This document shows, one piece after another, positions 8,011 to 16,304 of a stretch of DNA of 64,000 nucleotides; the stretch's first letter is position 1, and every line of letters starts with the position of its first letter. The notes beneath the pieces are model-generated. The model ran no database searches. It was not told where the DNA came from and worked only from the letters and a program-made list of their open reading frames with translations. The position numbers and the translations under genes are program-made. The stretch is from positions 3,014,001 through 3,078,000 of the forward strand of contig NZ_CP150239.1 of the NCBI RefSeq assembly GCF_037975215.1, written 5' to 3'. This stretch comes from Solibacillus sp. FSL R5-0449. Lineage in GTDB: Bacteria; Bacillota; Bacilli; Bacillales_A; Planococcaceae.

Positions 8011-8802
8011 TTGAAAAAACATATTTTAGGGATTAGCTTCGTGTTAATCGCCACATTTATTTCCTTTATATCTGTATCTGTTGCAAAAGCAGAGGAATTT
8101 CATTGGGGCTTTAAGCCAAGCCGTAATGGTGCACCTGTAGAAATAGGTGAACCGCTTGAGTCTATGTTAAGTAAATATGGTGCGATTTATAAGGGGAATG
8201 AAGAAAAGAAAATTGTTTACTTAACATTCGATAACGGCTATGAAAACGGCTATACCGAGAGTATTTTAAATACTTTGCGGGAAGAAAAAGCTCCAGCCAC
8301 TTTCTTCTTGACCGGCCACTATTTAACGAGCGCGACCGACTTAGTAAAAACAATGGTGAAAGATGGTCATATTATCGGAAACCATTCATATGGTCATCCG
8401 AATATGGCGCGCTTGACCCCTGAAGGCATGAAGAAGGAATGGAAACAGTTTGATGATAAATTAAATGAACTGACTGGTGTCAAACGGACTTACTATGCCC
8501 GACCGCCGGAAGGTATATTTAATGAAGAAGTACTGAAAGTCGGAAATGAAGCGGGCTATCGCCATATGTTCTGGTCAATCGCTTTTAAAGACTGGCTGAA
8601 GGATGAACGTCGCGGTGCTAAATATGCATATGATGCATTGATGAACCAGCTTCACCCAGGCGCGATTATATTAATGCATACAGTAGCGCAGGATAATGCC
8701 GAAGCGTTACCTCAATTTATAAAAGATGCGAAAGCACAAGGCTATACATTCGGCTCTTTGGATGATTTGGTGCTTGAATACGAAAACATTTCCCCGTATT
8801 AG
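8011..8802 (+). CDS. pdaA: Delta-lactam-biosynthetic de-N-acetylase PdaA
   Basis: PdaA deacetylates muramic acid during formation of muramic delta-lactam in the spore cortex, a step needed for germination. A signal peptide covers residues 1-26 or so (ending VAKAEE). The NodB-fold domain shows the PdaA-type motif 1 (YLTFDNGYENG), the metal-binding HxxxH in GNHSYGHP, the RPPEG motif and the LMHT motif. 263 aa is the family length. The TTG start follows AGGAGGT by about ten bases. The gene is probably sporulation-controlled: a SigG-like promoter overlaps the hairpin immediately upstream. Confidence 0.94.
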   Translation: MKKHILGISFVLIATFISFISVSVAKAEEFHWGFKPSRNGAPVEIGEPLESMLSKYGAIYKGNEEKKIVYLTFDNGYENGYTESILNTLREEKAPATFFLTGHYLTSATDLVKTMVKDGHIIGNHSYGHPNMARLTPEGMKKEWKQFDDKLNELTGVKRTYYARPPEGIFNEEVLKVGNEAGYRHMFWSIAFKDWLKDERRGAKYAYDALMNQLHPGAIILMHTVAQDNAEALPQFIKDAKAQGYTFGSLDDLVLEYENISPY

Positions 8803-8868
8803 AAAAGTAGCGTTCCTTTCTTTTCATTGTACTTTCCGCTATACTGTAATGATGAAGAAAAGGAAGTG

Positions 8869-8893
8869 ACTCGCACTAAATTTTGGTGCGAGT
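8869..8893 (+). promoter_or_regulatory. Stable hairpin in the 5' leader of rlmCD
   Basis: Perfect eight-pair stem ACTCGCAC/GTGCGAGT with a nine-base loop, extended by GTG-AC pairs with one mismatch, 26 bases ahead of the TTG start. There is no T-run after it, so it is not a classical terminator; it may stabilise the mRNA or protect pdaA mRNA. Confidence 0.4.
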
Positions 8894-8918
8894 TACTCTA
8901 TTTAAAGGACGTGTAAAC

Positions 8919-10295
8919 TTGAGTGAAATAAAAATGGAAGTCGGGCAAAAGTTCCCGTTAACAATAAAGCGCCTCGGTATTAATGGTGAAGGCGTAGGTT
9001 TTTATAAACGCAATGTCGTATTCGTAAAAGGTGCGATTCCTGGAGAAGAAGTAACAGTAAAATTAACAAAAGTATCACCAAAATTTGCTGAAGCGGAAAT
9101 TTTAGCAATACGTAAAGAAAGCGAATTCCGTCAAGAAGCACCTTGCCCTGTGTATTCTGAATGTGGTGGCTGTCAATTACAGCATATGACTTATGATGCG
9201 CAGTTAATGAATAAGCGTGATATTGTCGTACAAGCATTCGAAAAATATGCGAAAGAAATCGGTCAAACTGCTGAAATCCGCCCAACAATCGGAATGGATA
9301 ATCCTTGGCATTACCGTAACAAATCTCAGTTCCAAGTACGCAAAGAAGGTAAGCGTGTATATGCAGGTCTATTTGCAGAAGGAACAAACCAGCTACTAAA
9401 TATAAACGACTGTCTTGTACAGCACCCTGTAACTTCAAAGATTACCGTTGCTACTCGTAAAATTTTACAAAAGCTAAATATTCCGATTTATGATGGGAAA
9501 ACGTTAAACGGCTTAGTTCGTACAATTGTTGTACGTACAGGTATGCGCTCTGGCGAAACACAAGTATGTCTTGTCACAACACGCCGTGAACTGCCACATA
9601 AAGAAGAATTGATTGAACGTATTAAAAAGATTGATCCTTCAATCGTCTCTATTACCCAAAACGTCAACCGCGAGAAAACATCGTTAATATTTGGTCCGGA
9701 CACTTATATTTTAGATGGAAAAGACGCAATCCATGAAAAGTTGGGCGAATTTGCATTTGATTTATCAACTCGTGCATTTTTCCAGCTTAACCCTGAACAA
9801 ACAGTACATTTATACAATGAAATTAAAAAAGCCGCGGCACTAACAGGAAAAGAAAATGTTGTCGATGCATACTGCGGTGTTGGGACTATCGGTATGTGGC
9901 TGGCAGAAGGTGCCCGTGAAGTGCGTGGTATGGATAATGTCGATGAAGCAATTGCTGATGCGAAGTACAATGCACGTACAAACGATAACCTGCAGCATGT
10001 ACGTTTCTTCCCAGGCTCTGCAGATAAATGGCTGTTCCGCTGGTCAAAAGAAGATTATCGTCCGGATGTCATTTGTGTGGATCCGCCTCGTACAGGTTTA
10101 GAGCCGGGCTTTATTCGAACTGTATTAAAAATCAAACCAAAGCGCTTTGTCTACACATCTTGTAACCCATCAACACTAGCGCGTGATTTAAAAGAATTAT
10201 CAAAGGCTTACAACGTAGAATATATTCAACCGGTTGATATGTTCCCGCAAACAGCACAGGTAGAATGTGTTGTGAAATTGACTTTAAAAAAATAG
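8919..10295 (+). CDS. rlmCD: 23S rRNA (uracil-C5)-methyltransferase
   Basis: This RlmD/RlmCD family enzyme makes 5-methyluridine in 23S rRNA using SAM. An N-terminal TRAM/OB domain (to about residue 60) is followed by the iron-sulfur ligands CPVYSECGGC and a later Cys (NINDCLVQ). The methyltransferase core shows AYCGVGTIGMWLA, DPPRTGLEPG and the catalytic SCNPSTLARDL. The frame is open to 8883, but TTG 8919 lies nine bases after AAAGGA and starts at the family N terminus; the upstream codons overlap a hairpin. In B. subtilis one enzyme (YefA) modifies both U747 and U1939; dual specificity here is inferred. Confidence 0.9.
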   Translation: MSEIKMEVGQKFPLTIKRLGINGEGVGFYKRNVVFVKGAIPGEEVTVKLTKVSPKFAEAEILAIRKESEFRQEAPCPVYSECGGCQLQHMTYDAQLMNKRDIVVQAFEKYAKEIGQTAEIRPTIGMDNPWHYRNKSQFQVRKEGKRVYAGLFAEGTNQLLNINDCLVQHPVTSKITVATRKILQKLNIPIYDGKTLNGLVRTIVVRTGMRSGETQVCLVTTRRELPHKEELIERIKKIDPSIVSITQNVNREKTSLIFGPDTYILDGKDAIHEKLGEFAFDLSTRAFFQLNPEQTVHLYNEIKKAAALTGKENVVDAYCGVGTIGMWLAEGAREVRGMDNVDEAIADAKYNARTNDNLQHVRFFPGSADKWLFRWSKEDYRPDVICVDPPRTGLEPGFIRTVLKIKPKRFVYTSCNPSTLARDLKELSKAYNVEYIQPVDMFPQTAQVECVVKLTLKK

Positions 10296-10341
10296 TAAAA
10301 TCTATGTTTTCACCAACCAGATCCCGAAGCAAAATAACATG

Positions 10342-10377
10342 AAAGCGGCGAACCTTATTTAATAGGGTTGCGCCGCT
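10342..10377 (+). terminator. Terminator of rlmCD
   Basis: Arms AAGCGGCGAACC and GGTTGCGCCGCTT (one bulge) followed by a T-run. Confidence 0.88.
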
Positions 10378-10456
10378 TTTTTCCATAATCATTTTAGCAG
10401 AACCTCCCCTCATCTTTACTTTTCATGTAAAATAGAATTCGCCAGGAGGTATTAAT

Positions 10457-10693
10457 ATGAAAAAATTTCTATTTGTCGTGATCACTTTTATAATTTCTTA
10501 TTGGGCGATTTCATCTTTTGCTGGCTTTATCTTTCCGAGCAATGATGAAAACTCCGCAACTTCAGCAAGCTCACTTCAAGCTGCTGTGACATTTGGTGGT
10601 GTAAATTATTTAAATGTGTTTATCTACATAATTTTAGCAATGATTACTACAGCAATAGTCTTCTTTTCAGTAAAAAGCAGACGTTCCAATTAA
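10457..10693 (+). CDS. Small two-helix membrane protein of unknown function
   Basis: I do not recognise this 78-aa protein. It starts at an ATG seven bases after AGGAGG. Residues 4-25 form a hydrophobic segment that could be a signal anchor (FLFVVITFIISYWAISSFAG). Residues 30-50 are polar, exposed and Ser/Ala-rich. Residues 53-72 form a second membrane helix before a basic tail (KSRRSN). The two helices would place the loop outside and the tail in the cytosol. Its stop codon lies in the loop of a bidirectional terminator shared with the convergent MFS gene, so it is a single-gene transcript. Confidence 0.7.
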   Translation: MKKFLFVVITFIISYWAISSFAGFIFPSNDENSATSASSLQAAVTFGGVNYLNVFIYIILAMITTAIVFFSVKSRRSN

Positions 10694-10710
10694 GAGAACG
10701 TCTGCTTTTT
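10673..10710. terminator. Bidirectional terminator shared by the small membrane protein and the MFS gene
   Basis: The perfect stem AAAAGCAGACGTTC/GAACGTCTGCTTTT has a T-run on both strands. It includes the last codons and stop of the plus-strand gene and reaches the stop of the MFS gene. Confidence 0.88.
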
Positions 10711-11869
10711 ATATAGCTGTTTTTTTCGACTTGCCAAAAAACTGGATAATAACGGCTACTGTCAGAAGCATGAGCGAAATCACAAATAAAAACCCGCTGC
10801 TCGGGAAAATCTCCAAATATAATCCGCCCAATAGCGGGCCGGTTAAACTGCCTAAGCTGAAGAAAATTCCACAAAGCAAGTTCCCTGTCGGCAACAGCTC
10901 TTTCGGAGTCAAATCGGTCATATATGTGATACCGAGCGAGAACATCGATCCTACACACATACCTGCCAAAAAGAACATTGCCGCTACATACATTTCGGAA
11001 TACTCCAAGAAGTTTCCTATTAAGAAAAATATACTTCCGGCGAGCAATCCTGAAACAATGACTTTATGGCGACCAATTTTATCACCTAATGCACCAAGCG
11101 GAAATTGCATAACAATCGCACCGATTGAAAAGCCTGCCAAAATTATCGATACATAAGCTACATCAAAATCTTTTCGTAACGCATATACCGGGAATAAAGC
11201 ATTTAAAGAAGACTCTAAAAATCCATAAACAAACGGTGGTAAAAAGGCAATCCAGCCATATTTTACAGCGAGACTGTAACGCTTGAAACCAGATTCATTC
11301 GCATCTCCTGCCAACGCTTCCGGTTTTTCATTTTTCACGAAAAATATTAAAGACCATGCCAATAAACATAAGGCCGAAGAAATAATAAACGGAAAGCTTT
11401 CCGAAATTTTAATTAGCGGGACAAACAACGGTCCGACAGCAAAGCCTACACCAAAAGATATGCCGTATATTGACATGCTTTTACCTAGTTTATGTGCAGC
11501 TGTTGTTGAAGTAATCCAAGTTTGCGTTGAAAAATGCAGTGCATGATCCCCGATGCCAATTAACAGACGAAGAATAAACCAAAACATCACACTTTTCCAT
11601 AACAGGAATAAAAACAGTGATATGAAAACGAGTGCCCCACCTAATAAAATAATTGGTTTGTAGCCATATTTTCGTAATGGCTGCTCGATAAATGGTGAAA
11701 TTAATAGTGTTCCTATGTATAACCCTGTTGCATTAAATCCATTGAGCGTTGACGATACGCCATCCCCTTCAAAAATTACTGAAATCAGAGGTAAAAGCAT
11801 TCCTTGTGAAAAACCTGATATTGATACAATAATTACTAAAATAGCAAATCTGCGCTGTTCATAACTCAT
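10709..11869 (-). CDS. Major facilitator superfamily transporter
   Basis: This 386-aa protein is predicted to span the membrane 12 times. The signature between helices 2 and 3 is degenerate (EQPLRKYGYKPIILLGG), and its counterpart between helices 8 and 9 is clear (GALGDKIGRHKVIVSG). The family includes drug and sugar efflux proteins such as B. subtilis YfkF-like permeases; the substrate cannot be told. The start ATG follows GGGAG. It is a single gene that converges on the small membrane protein and shares its terminator. Confidence 0.88.
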   Translation of the reverse strand: MSYEQRRFAILVIIVSISGFSQGMLLPLISVIFEGDGVSSTLNGFNATGLYIGTLLISPFIEQPLRKYGYKPIILLGGALVFISLFLFLLWKSVMFWFILRLLIGIGDHALHFSTQTWITSTTAAHKLGKSMSIYGISFGVGFAVGPLFVPLIKISESFPFIISSALCLLAWSLIFFVKNEKPEALAGDANESGFKRYSLAVKYGWIAFLPPFVYGFLESSLNALFPVYALRKDFDVAYVSIILAGFSIGAIVMQFPLGALGDKIGRHKVIVSGLLAGSIFFLIGNFLEYSEMYVAAMFFLAGMCVGSMFSLGITYMTDLTPKELLPTGNLLCGIFFSLGSLTGPLLGGLYLEIFPSSGFLFVISLMLLTVAVIIQFFGKSKKTAI

Positions 11870-11939
11870 TTCAATTTTTCTCCCTTAGTTCATACAAAAT
11901 ATCGTATCACAGCTTTTGGAAGAAATAAAAGTAAACTCA

Positions 11940-11982
11940 AAAACCCTAGCCAACTTTATCTCTAAAAGTCAACTAGGGTTTT
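11940..11982 (-). terminator. Terminator of a short minus-strand transcription unit
   Basis: Ten-pair arms AAAACCCTAG/CTAGGGTTTT, followed on the minus strand by T5. It closes the small unit at 11981-12085, upstream of the MFS gene. Confidence 0.65.
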
Positions 11983-12085
11983 AAATATCACTATATTCCA
12001 TTTCTGCGTTGCGTAAACAATCGTATCGGCAATTAATAGCCGTATATGTTTAAACGTCCTCCTTTTCCTGAGTTTGTCTATACAT
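11981..12085 (-). other. Short reading frame interrupted by an in-frame TAA, with promoter and terminator
   Basis: On the minus strand an ATG at 12085 starts an 11-codon peptide (MYRQTQEKEDV) that ends at TAA (12050-12052). The same frame then continues for 22 codons without a start (core INCRYDCLRNAEMEYSD) to a second TAA, just before a terminator stem. Upstream on the minus strand lies an extended -10-like TGTTATGAT (about 12130-12140). I do not recognise the product. It may be a decayed small gene, a leader peptide or a small RNA. The rest of 11870-12324 shows no other gene. Confidence 0.35.
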
Positions 12086-12324
12086 TCTTTTTCCGACCAT
12101 CTCCTTCGTATTTAAGTATGAATTTACTTTATCATAACACTTCAATAATGTAAATATTCAAAATTAACAGAATGTTAAAATAATTAACAAGTACTATACA
12201 ATTTCCTATTTTTTAAAGTTAGATTAATAGAATGGTCCGATATATTCTACAAGTTGTTGTTTAACTTTTAGAAAATAGCGTAGTATAATATTAATAAGTC
12301 AATGCAAAAGGAGCATCATACATT

Positions 12325-12510
12325 ATGAAGCCAATTACAAATAAAGAACAACAAGTAACCTATTTAAAAGAACGTCTGGAAATTTTCCTTGAAGTGCTTG
12401 ATGCAATCGATCCTGAAACAACGGAACTTGAAGATATTGATCGCTTAATTCAAATGATGGATGATTTAGAAGAAAAAATGGACCAATTCCAATCTCGCGA
12501 AGAAAAATAG
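12325..12510 (+). CDS. SE1561 family small acidic protein
   Basis: This 61-aa cytosolic protein is strongly acidic and predicted to be almost wholly helical (residues 10-58, with LKERLEIFLEVLDAIDPE and IDRLIQMMDDLEEKMDQF), giving a likely helical hairpin. It resembles the small SE1561 family found across Bacillales, whose role is unknown. ATG follows AAAGGAG by nine bases. A strong terminator follows, so it is a single-gene unit. Confidence 0.78.
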   Translation: MKPITNKEQQVTYLKERLEIFLEVLDAIDPETTELEDIDRLIQMMDDLEEKMDQFQSREEK

Positions 12511-12518
12511 AAAATTCA

Positions 12519-12549
12519 GCAATGCCTGTACAATAGGTATTGCTTTTTT
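12519..12549 (+). terminator. Terminator after the SE1561-type gene
   Basis: Arms GCAATGCCT/AGGTATTGC (one wobble pair) followed by T6. The remaining 12550-12767 region holds no gene and presumably the fumarase promoter. Confidence 0.85.
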
Positions 12550-12767
12550 CGTTTTTTTGACCAATTCTGCTATTATTCGCTGTTATTTCTTTCAATCTGA
12601 CAACATTCATGTAAGCGCTCTTTTTTTTCCACTTTAAAAGAGTTATAATGTAAGATGGTTTATTAAGAAGGACAACACATTCACTTTTACATGGAAGTTT
12701 TGTTCTACATTTATATCAAGCTTTTCATTAATTAAAATACACATATTTTTCTGGGGGGAAAAATAAG

Positions 12768-14306
12768 ATGGCATACTTAGAAACTTTAGAAAAAAGTCTT
12801 TATTCTTTAGTAACTGAAACATCTACTAACTTACCAAAAGACGTTCGTCGTGCTATTAAAGCTGCAAAAGAAGCAGAAAATGCTGGTACTCGTGCAGCGA
12901 TGTCTTTAGACACAATCACTACAAATATTGTAATGGCAGAAGACAATGTATCTCCAATTTGTCAAGATACAGGTCTACCAACATTTAAAGTATATACTCC
13001 AGTTGGCGTAAACCAAATCGAAATTAAAAAAGCAATCCAAACTGCAATTGCTGCAGCTACAGGTGATGCAAAATTACGTCCAAACTCAGTTGATTCATTA
13101 ACTGGTAAAAACTCTGGAACAAACATTGGTGCTGGTCTTCCGGTAATCAAGTTTGAACAATGGGAAAATGATTATATTACAGTGAAGCTTATTTTAAAAG
13201 GCGGCGGCTGTGAAAACAAAAATATCCAATATTCTTTACCTACAGAATTAGAAGGTTTAGGTCGTGCCGGTCGTGACTTAGACGGTATCCGTAAATGTAT
13301 TTTACACTCTGTATGGCAAGCACAAGGGCAAGGCTGTTCTGCTGGTTTCATCGGTGTTGGTATCGGTGGTGACCGCTCTTCAGGTTATGATCTTGCAAAA
13401 GAGCAATTGTTCCGTCACGTTGATGATGTGAATCCAATCGAAGACTTAGCAAAACTAGAAAAGTATATTGTAGAAAAATCAAATACATTCGGTGTTGGTA
13501 CAATGGGCTTCGGCGGTGAAGCGACATTATTAGGATGTAAAATCGGGGTAATGGACCGTTTACCGGCTTCATTCTTCGTATCTGTAGCGTACAACTGTTG
13601 GGCTTACCGTCGTATGGCAATCGATATCGATCCAGCGACTGGTGAAATCACTAACTGGCACTACCAAGAAGGTGAGAAAATCACTTTCCGCGATGAAGAA
13701 AAACAAGACAACTCAGACAACAAAGTAGTTGAATTAGTTGCACCAATTACTGAAGATAAAATTCGTTCACTTAAAGTTGGCGATGTAGTAAAAATTTCAG
13801 GCCGTATGTACACTGGTCGCGACGCAATCCACCACCACTTAATCGGTGAAGGTGTAGAAGCGCCAGTAGACTTAGATGGTCAAATTATTTACCACTGCGG
13901 TCCAGTAATGGCTAAAGACGAAGCAGGCAACTGGGTTGTTAAAGCTGCCGGTCCAACAACTTCAATTCGTGAGGAGCCATACCAAGGCGATATCATGAAA
14001 AAATTCGGTATCCGCGCTGTTATGGGTAAAGGCGGTATGGGTCCAAAAACACTTAAAGCTTTATCAGAACACGGTGGCGTTTACTTAAACGCAATCGGTG
14101 GTGCTGCTCAGTACTATGCAGACTGCATTAAATCAGTTGACGGCGTAGACTTAATGGAATTCGGTATTCCAGAAGCAATGTGGCATTTAACAGTAAAAGA
14201 CTTTACAGCAGTTGTAACGATGGACTCTCATGGAAACTCATTACATGCTGATGTTGAGAAATCTTCTTTAGATAAACTAGCGATGCATGCAGAGCGTGTA
14301 TTCTAA
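12768..14306 (+). CDS. fumA: Class I fumarate hydratase (iron-sulfur dependent)
   Basis: It interconverts fumarate and L-malate in the TCA cycle using an oxygen-sensitive [4Fe-4S] cluster. The 512-aa chain fuses the alpha domain (residues 1-280 or so; candidate cluster cysteines in PICQDTGLPTF, GGGCENKN and ATLLGCKIG) and the beta domain (from about 320; KISGRMYTGRDAIHHHL, KYHCGP-like YHCGPVM, GKGGMG, then LNAIGGAA). Fused alpha-beta proteins of this length are classical class I fumarases. The ATG follows GGGGGGAAAA. Codon usage is biased toward highly expressed forms (GGT, CGT, CAAs), unlike its neighbours. A strong terminator follows. Confidence 0.93.
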   Translation: MAYLETLEKSLYSLVTETSTNLPKDVRRAIKAAKEAENAGTRAAMSLDTITTNIVMAEDNVSPICQDTGLPTFKVYTPVGVNQIEIKKAIQTAIAAATGDAKLRPNSVDSLTGKNSGTNIGAGLPVIKFEQWENDYITVKLILKGGGCENKNIQYSLPTELEGLGRAGRDLDGIRKCILHSVWQAQGQGCSAGFIGVGIGGDRSSGYDLAKEQLFRHVDDVNPIEDLAKLEKYIVEKSNTFGVGTMGFGGEATLLGCKIGVMDRLPASFFVSVAYNCWAYRRMAIDIDPATGEITNWHYQEGEKITFRDEEKQDNSDNKVVELVAPITEDKIRSLKVGDVVKISGRMYTGRDAIHHHLIGEGVEAPVDLDGQIIYHCGPVMAKDEAGNWVVKAAGPTTSIREEPYQGDIMKKFGIRAVMGKGGMGPKTLKALSEHGGVYLNAIGGAAQYYADCIKSVDGVDLMEFGIPEAMWHLTVKDFTAVVTMDSHGNSLHADVEKSSLDKLAMHAERVF

Positions 14307-14314
14307 TAGATAAG

Positions 14315-14355
14315 AAAAAACGGCTTCAACTGCTAAAGGTTGAAGCCGTTTTTTT
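14315..14355 (+). terminator. Terminator of fumarase
   Basis: Arms AAAAAACGGCTTCAAC/GTTGAAGCCGTTTTTT, with T-run on the plus strand. Confidence 0.92.
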
Positions 14356-14441
14356 ATCTCGTTTCAAATTACATATTATTCTAACTATTCTTTTTATTGG
14401 CATGTTATACTATTTTTTATATAAGGTATAGGTGGTGTTTT

Positions 14442-14690
14442 ATGTTCTATATTATGATACTGATCAATGCAATATTTATAGCTGCTCAAATACACGTGAG
14501 CAAAAAATATCAGTATAGGCGTAGTTTACTCGTTGCTCTTTTATATACGGTTTACGTTAGTATTATTTTTCCTTATGTAACTTTTGGATTTATATATATC
14601 TATCTTTCAGTAATGCTTTGGCTATTTTTCTTCGCATGTTTTTTTATGCGAGATCGACTGTTTGATTATAAAAAGCAGCACAGAAATTGA
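14442..14690 (+). CDS. Small membrane protein of unknown function
   Basis: Starting at ATG 14442, with GGTGGTG six bases upstream, this gives 82 aa; an ORF start at 14397 lacks a ribosome site. The protein is almost entirely hydrophobic with three likely helices (residues 1-16, 28-45, 50-68) separated by short basic loops and a basic tail (RDRLFDYKKQHRN). I do not recognise it. Its stop sits in the loop of a terminator shared with the convergent tcyP. Confidence 0.65.
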   Translation: MFYIMILINAIFIAAQIHVSKKYQYRRSLLVALLYTVYVSIIFPYVTFGFIYIYLSVMLWLFFFACFFMRDRLFDYKKQHRN

Positions 14691-14704
14691 TCTGTGCTGC
14701 TTTT
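14671..14704. terminator. Bidirectional terminator between the small membrane protein and tcyP
   Basis: Perfect 14-pair arms AAAAGCAGCACAGA/TCTGTGCTGCTTTT around a six-base loop that contains the plus-strand stop. Confidence 0.9.
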
Positions 14705-14709
14705 AACTA

Positions 14710-16089
14710 TTATTGAACTAATTGTTTATCGGCTGATTCATTGTAGATTGTTGTATCGAGCTCTTTTGTTGCACGGCTTGATACGACACCCGAAACCATT
14801 GACCCGCTTACATTAAGCGCTGTACGACCCATGTCGATCAAAGGTTCTACCGAAATTAAAACACCTGCTAAAGCAATCGGTAAGTCCATTGCAGATAATA
14901 CGATAATGGCTGCGAATGTCGCACCACCACCTACACCTGCTACACCAAACGAACTAATCGCCACAATTAAAATCAATGTTGCGATAAAGCCAGGTGTTAA
15001 CGGATCGATACCAACTGTCGGTGCAATCATTACGGCCAACATTGCCGGATATACACCCGCACAACCGTTTTGCCCGATTGAAAGACCAAATGAGGCAGCA
15101 AAGTTGGCAATACCATCTGGAACACCAAGACGCTTAGTCTGTGTTTGAATATTTAACGGTAATGCCCCTGCACTTGAACGTGAAGTAAAGGCAAACAGTA
15201 ATACTTCTGCTGTTTTCTTCACATAAGTCAATGGGCTTAAACCTGTTAATGAAACAATGATTAAATGCAGGATGAACATAGCGATCAATGCCACATATGA
15301 AGCAAGGATGAATTTACCTAAATCCATTATCGCCCCAAAATCACTTGTTGCAACTGTACGTGCCATAATGGCAGCTACACCATATGGAGTCAAACGTAAA
15401 ATAATACGGACAACACCCATAATTAAACCGTAAAGTGCATCGACACCTTTTTTAACATTTGCCGCCGTTTCTTCTTCTTTTCGACGGAGTGTTAAATAAC
15501 TAAATCCTAAAAATGCCGCAAAAATTACAACCCCAATTGTTGATGTTGCACGTGATCCTGTTAAATCTGCAAATGGATTCGCAGGAAACATCGATAAGAT
15601 CTGTTCCGGTAAAGGTGTCACTTCCGCCGAACGCTCAACCAATGACTCCCCACGAGCTATTTCGGCCTCACCTTGCATAATTTGAGATGCATCTAAATCA
15701 AACAGAACTGTTGATGTAATACCTAAACCAGCTGCAACAGCAGTCGTACCGATCAATACCGATAAAATAACTGCTGCTGACTTCCCTAAGTTTTTACCAA
15801 ATGTAACTTTTGTAAATGCCGCTAATATTGAGATGAATACTAAAGGCATCGCAATCATCTGAAGTAATTTTACATAGCCGGTACCGACGATGTTATACCA
15901 TGGAACAGTTTCATTAATGGCATCTGCTCCCGCCCCATAAGCAATTTGTAAAACGGCCCCAAGCAAAATACCTAATCCTAAGGCGACAAAAACACGATTT
16001 GAAAACTTAACATGCTTCGTTTTAAGGAAGTATAAAAACGCAATTACGACTAATAGCAAAGCAATATTAAGCAATACGTATAAATCCAA
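14710..16089 (-). CDS. tcyP: L-cystine:cation symporter TcyP
   Basis: This sodium:dicarboxylate symporter family (SDF) protein has 459 aa, and its N-terminal region (KFSNRVFVALGLGILLGAVLQ) and GYVKLLQMIAMPLVFISILAAF match TcyP (YhcL) of B. subtilis, a cystine importer. Hallmarks include the serine-rich hairpin loop (FTSRSSAGALPLNIQTQ) and the substrate-binding region SFGVAGVGGGATFAAIIVLSA. Eight or so membrane helices are expected. It is divergent from pfeT with a good promoter in the gap, and shares a terminator with the convergent small protein. No SAM riboswitch is visible in its leader. Confidence 0.88.
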   Translation of the reverse strand: MDLYVLLNIALLLVVIAFLYFLKTKHVKFSNRVFVALGLGILLGAVLQIAYGAGADAINETVPWYNIVGTGYVKLLQMIAMPLVFISILAAFTKVTFGKNLGKSAAVILSVLIGTTAVAAGLGITSTVLFDLDASQIMQGEAEIARGESLVERSAEVTPLPEQILSMFPANPFADLTGSRATSTIGVVIFAAFLGFSYLTLRRKEEETAANVKKGVDALYGLIMGVVRIILRLTPYGVAAIMARTVATSDFGAIMDLGKFILASYVALIAMFILHLIIVSLTGLSPLTYVKKTAEVLLFAFTSRSSAGALPLNIQTQTKRLGVPDGIANFAASFGLSIGQNGCAGVYPAMLAVMIAPTVGIDPLTPGFIATLILIVAISSFGVAGVGGGATFAAIIVLSAMDLPIALAGVLISVEPLIDMGRTALNVSGSMVSGVVSSRATKELDTTIYNESADKQLVQ

Positions 16090-16124
16090 AGTAAACTCCT
16101 CCTATTTAATAAATGTACTTCACT

Positions 16125-16153
16125 ATATTACTCTATAATCCTTATAAGTCAAG
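16125..16153 (-). promoter_or_regulatory. SigA-type promoter of tcyP
   Basis: On the minus strand TTGACT (16153-16148), a 17-nt spacer and TAATAT (16130-16125), 36 bases ahead of the start codon. Confidence 0.65.
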
Positions 16154-16189
16154 TTGGCATTATTTTTTTTAATTCTCTATTGTATGTTA

Positions 16190-16226
16190 TTTACAAAATA
16201 AGTTTCCTATATTATAATTATTCTAA
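16190..16226 (+). promoter_or_regulatory. pfeT promoter with PerR box over the -10
   Basis: TTTACA (16190-16195), a 17-nt spacer and TATAAT (16213-16218) form a near-consensus SigA promoter. The 15-mer at 16212-16226, TTATAATTATTCTAA, matches the PerR box TTATAATNATTATAA at 13 of 14 fixed positions and covers the -10, the position expected for repression. Confidence 0.8.
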
Positions 16227-16278
16227 ATAAGAAATCATTCTAAACTAATTGAAATTCATTATCAGTCCTTATCAATAT

Positions 16279-16293
16279 TAATAATCATTATCA
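16279..16293 (+). promoter_or_regulatory. Fur-like 7-1-7 box next to the pfeT ribosome site
   Basis: TAATAATCATTATCA matches the Fur motif TGATAATNATTATCA at 13 of 14 positions. Two further TTATCA half-sites lie just upstream (from about 16258 and 16269). The box abuts the AAGGAGG of pfeT and is downstream of the promoter. Confidence 0.65.
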
Positions 16294-16304
16294 AGGAGGT
16301 ATTT

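Noticed and set aside
8980-9438. Long minus-strand open frame across rlmCD
   Set aside because: It lies entirely within a well-supported gene on the other strand, has Leu-rich low-complexity composition and no ribosome site; a shadow of rlmCD.
14397-14441. Upstream start for the 82-aa membrane protein
   Set aside because: No ribosome site ahead of 14397, whereas GGTGGTG is correctly placed before ATG 14442.
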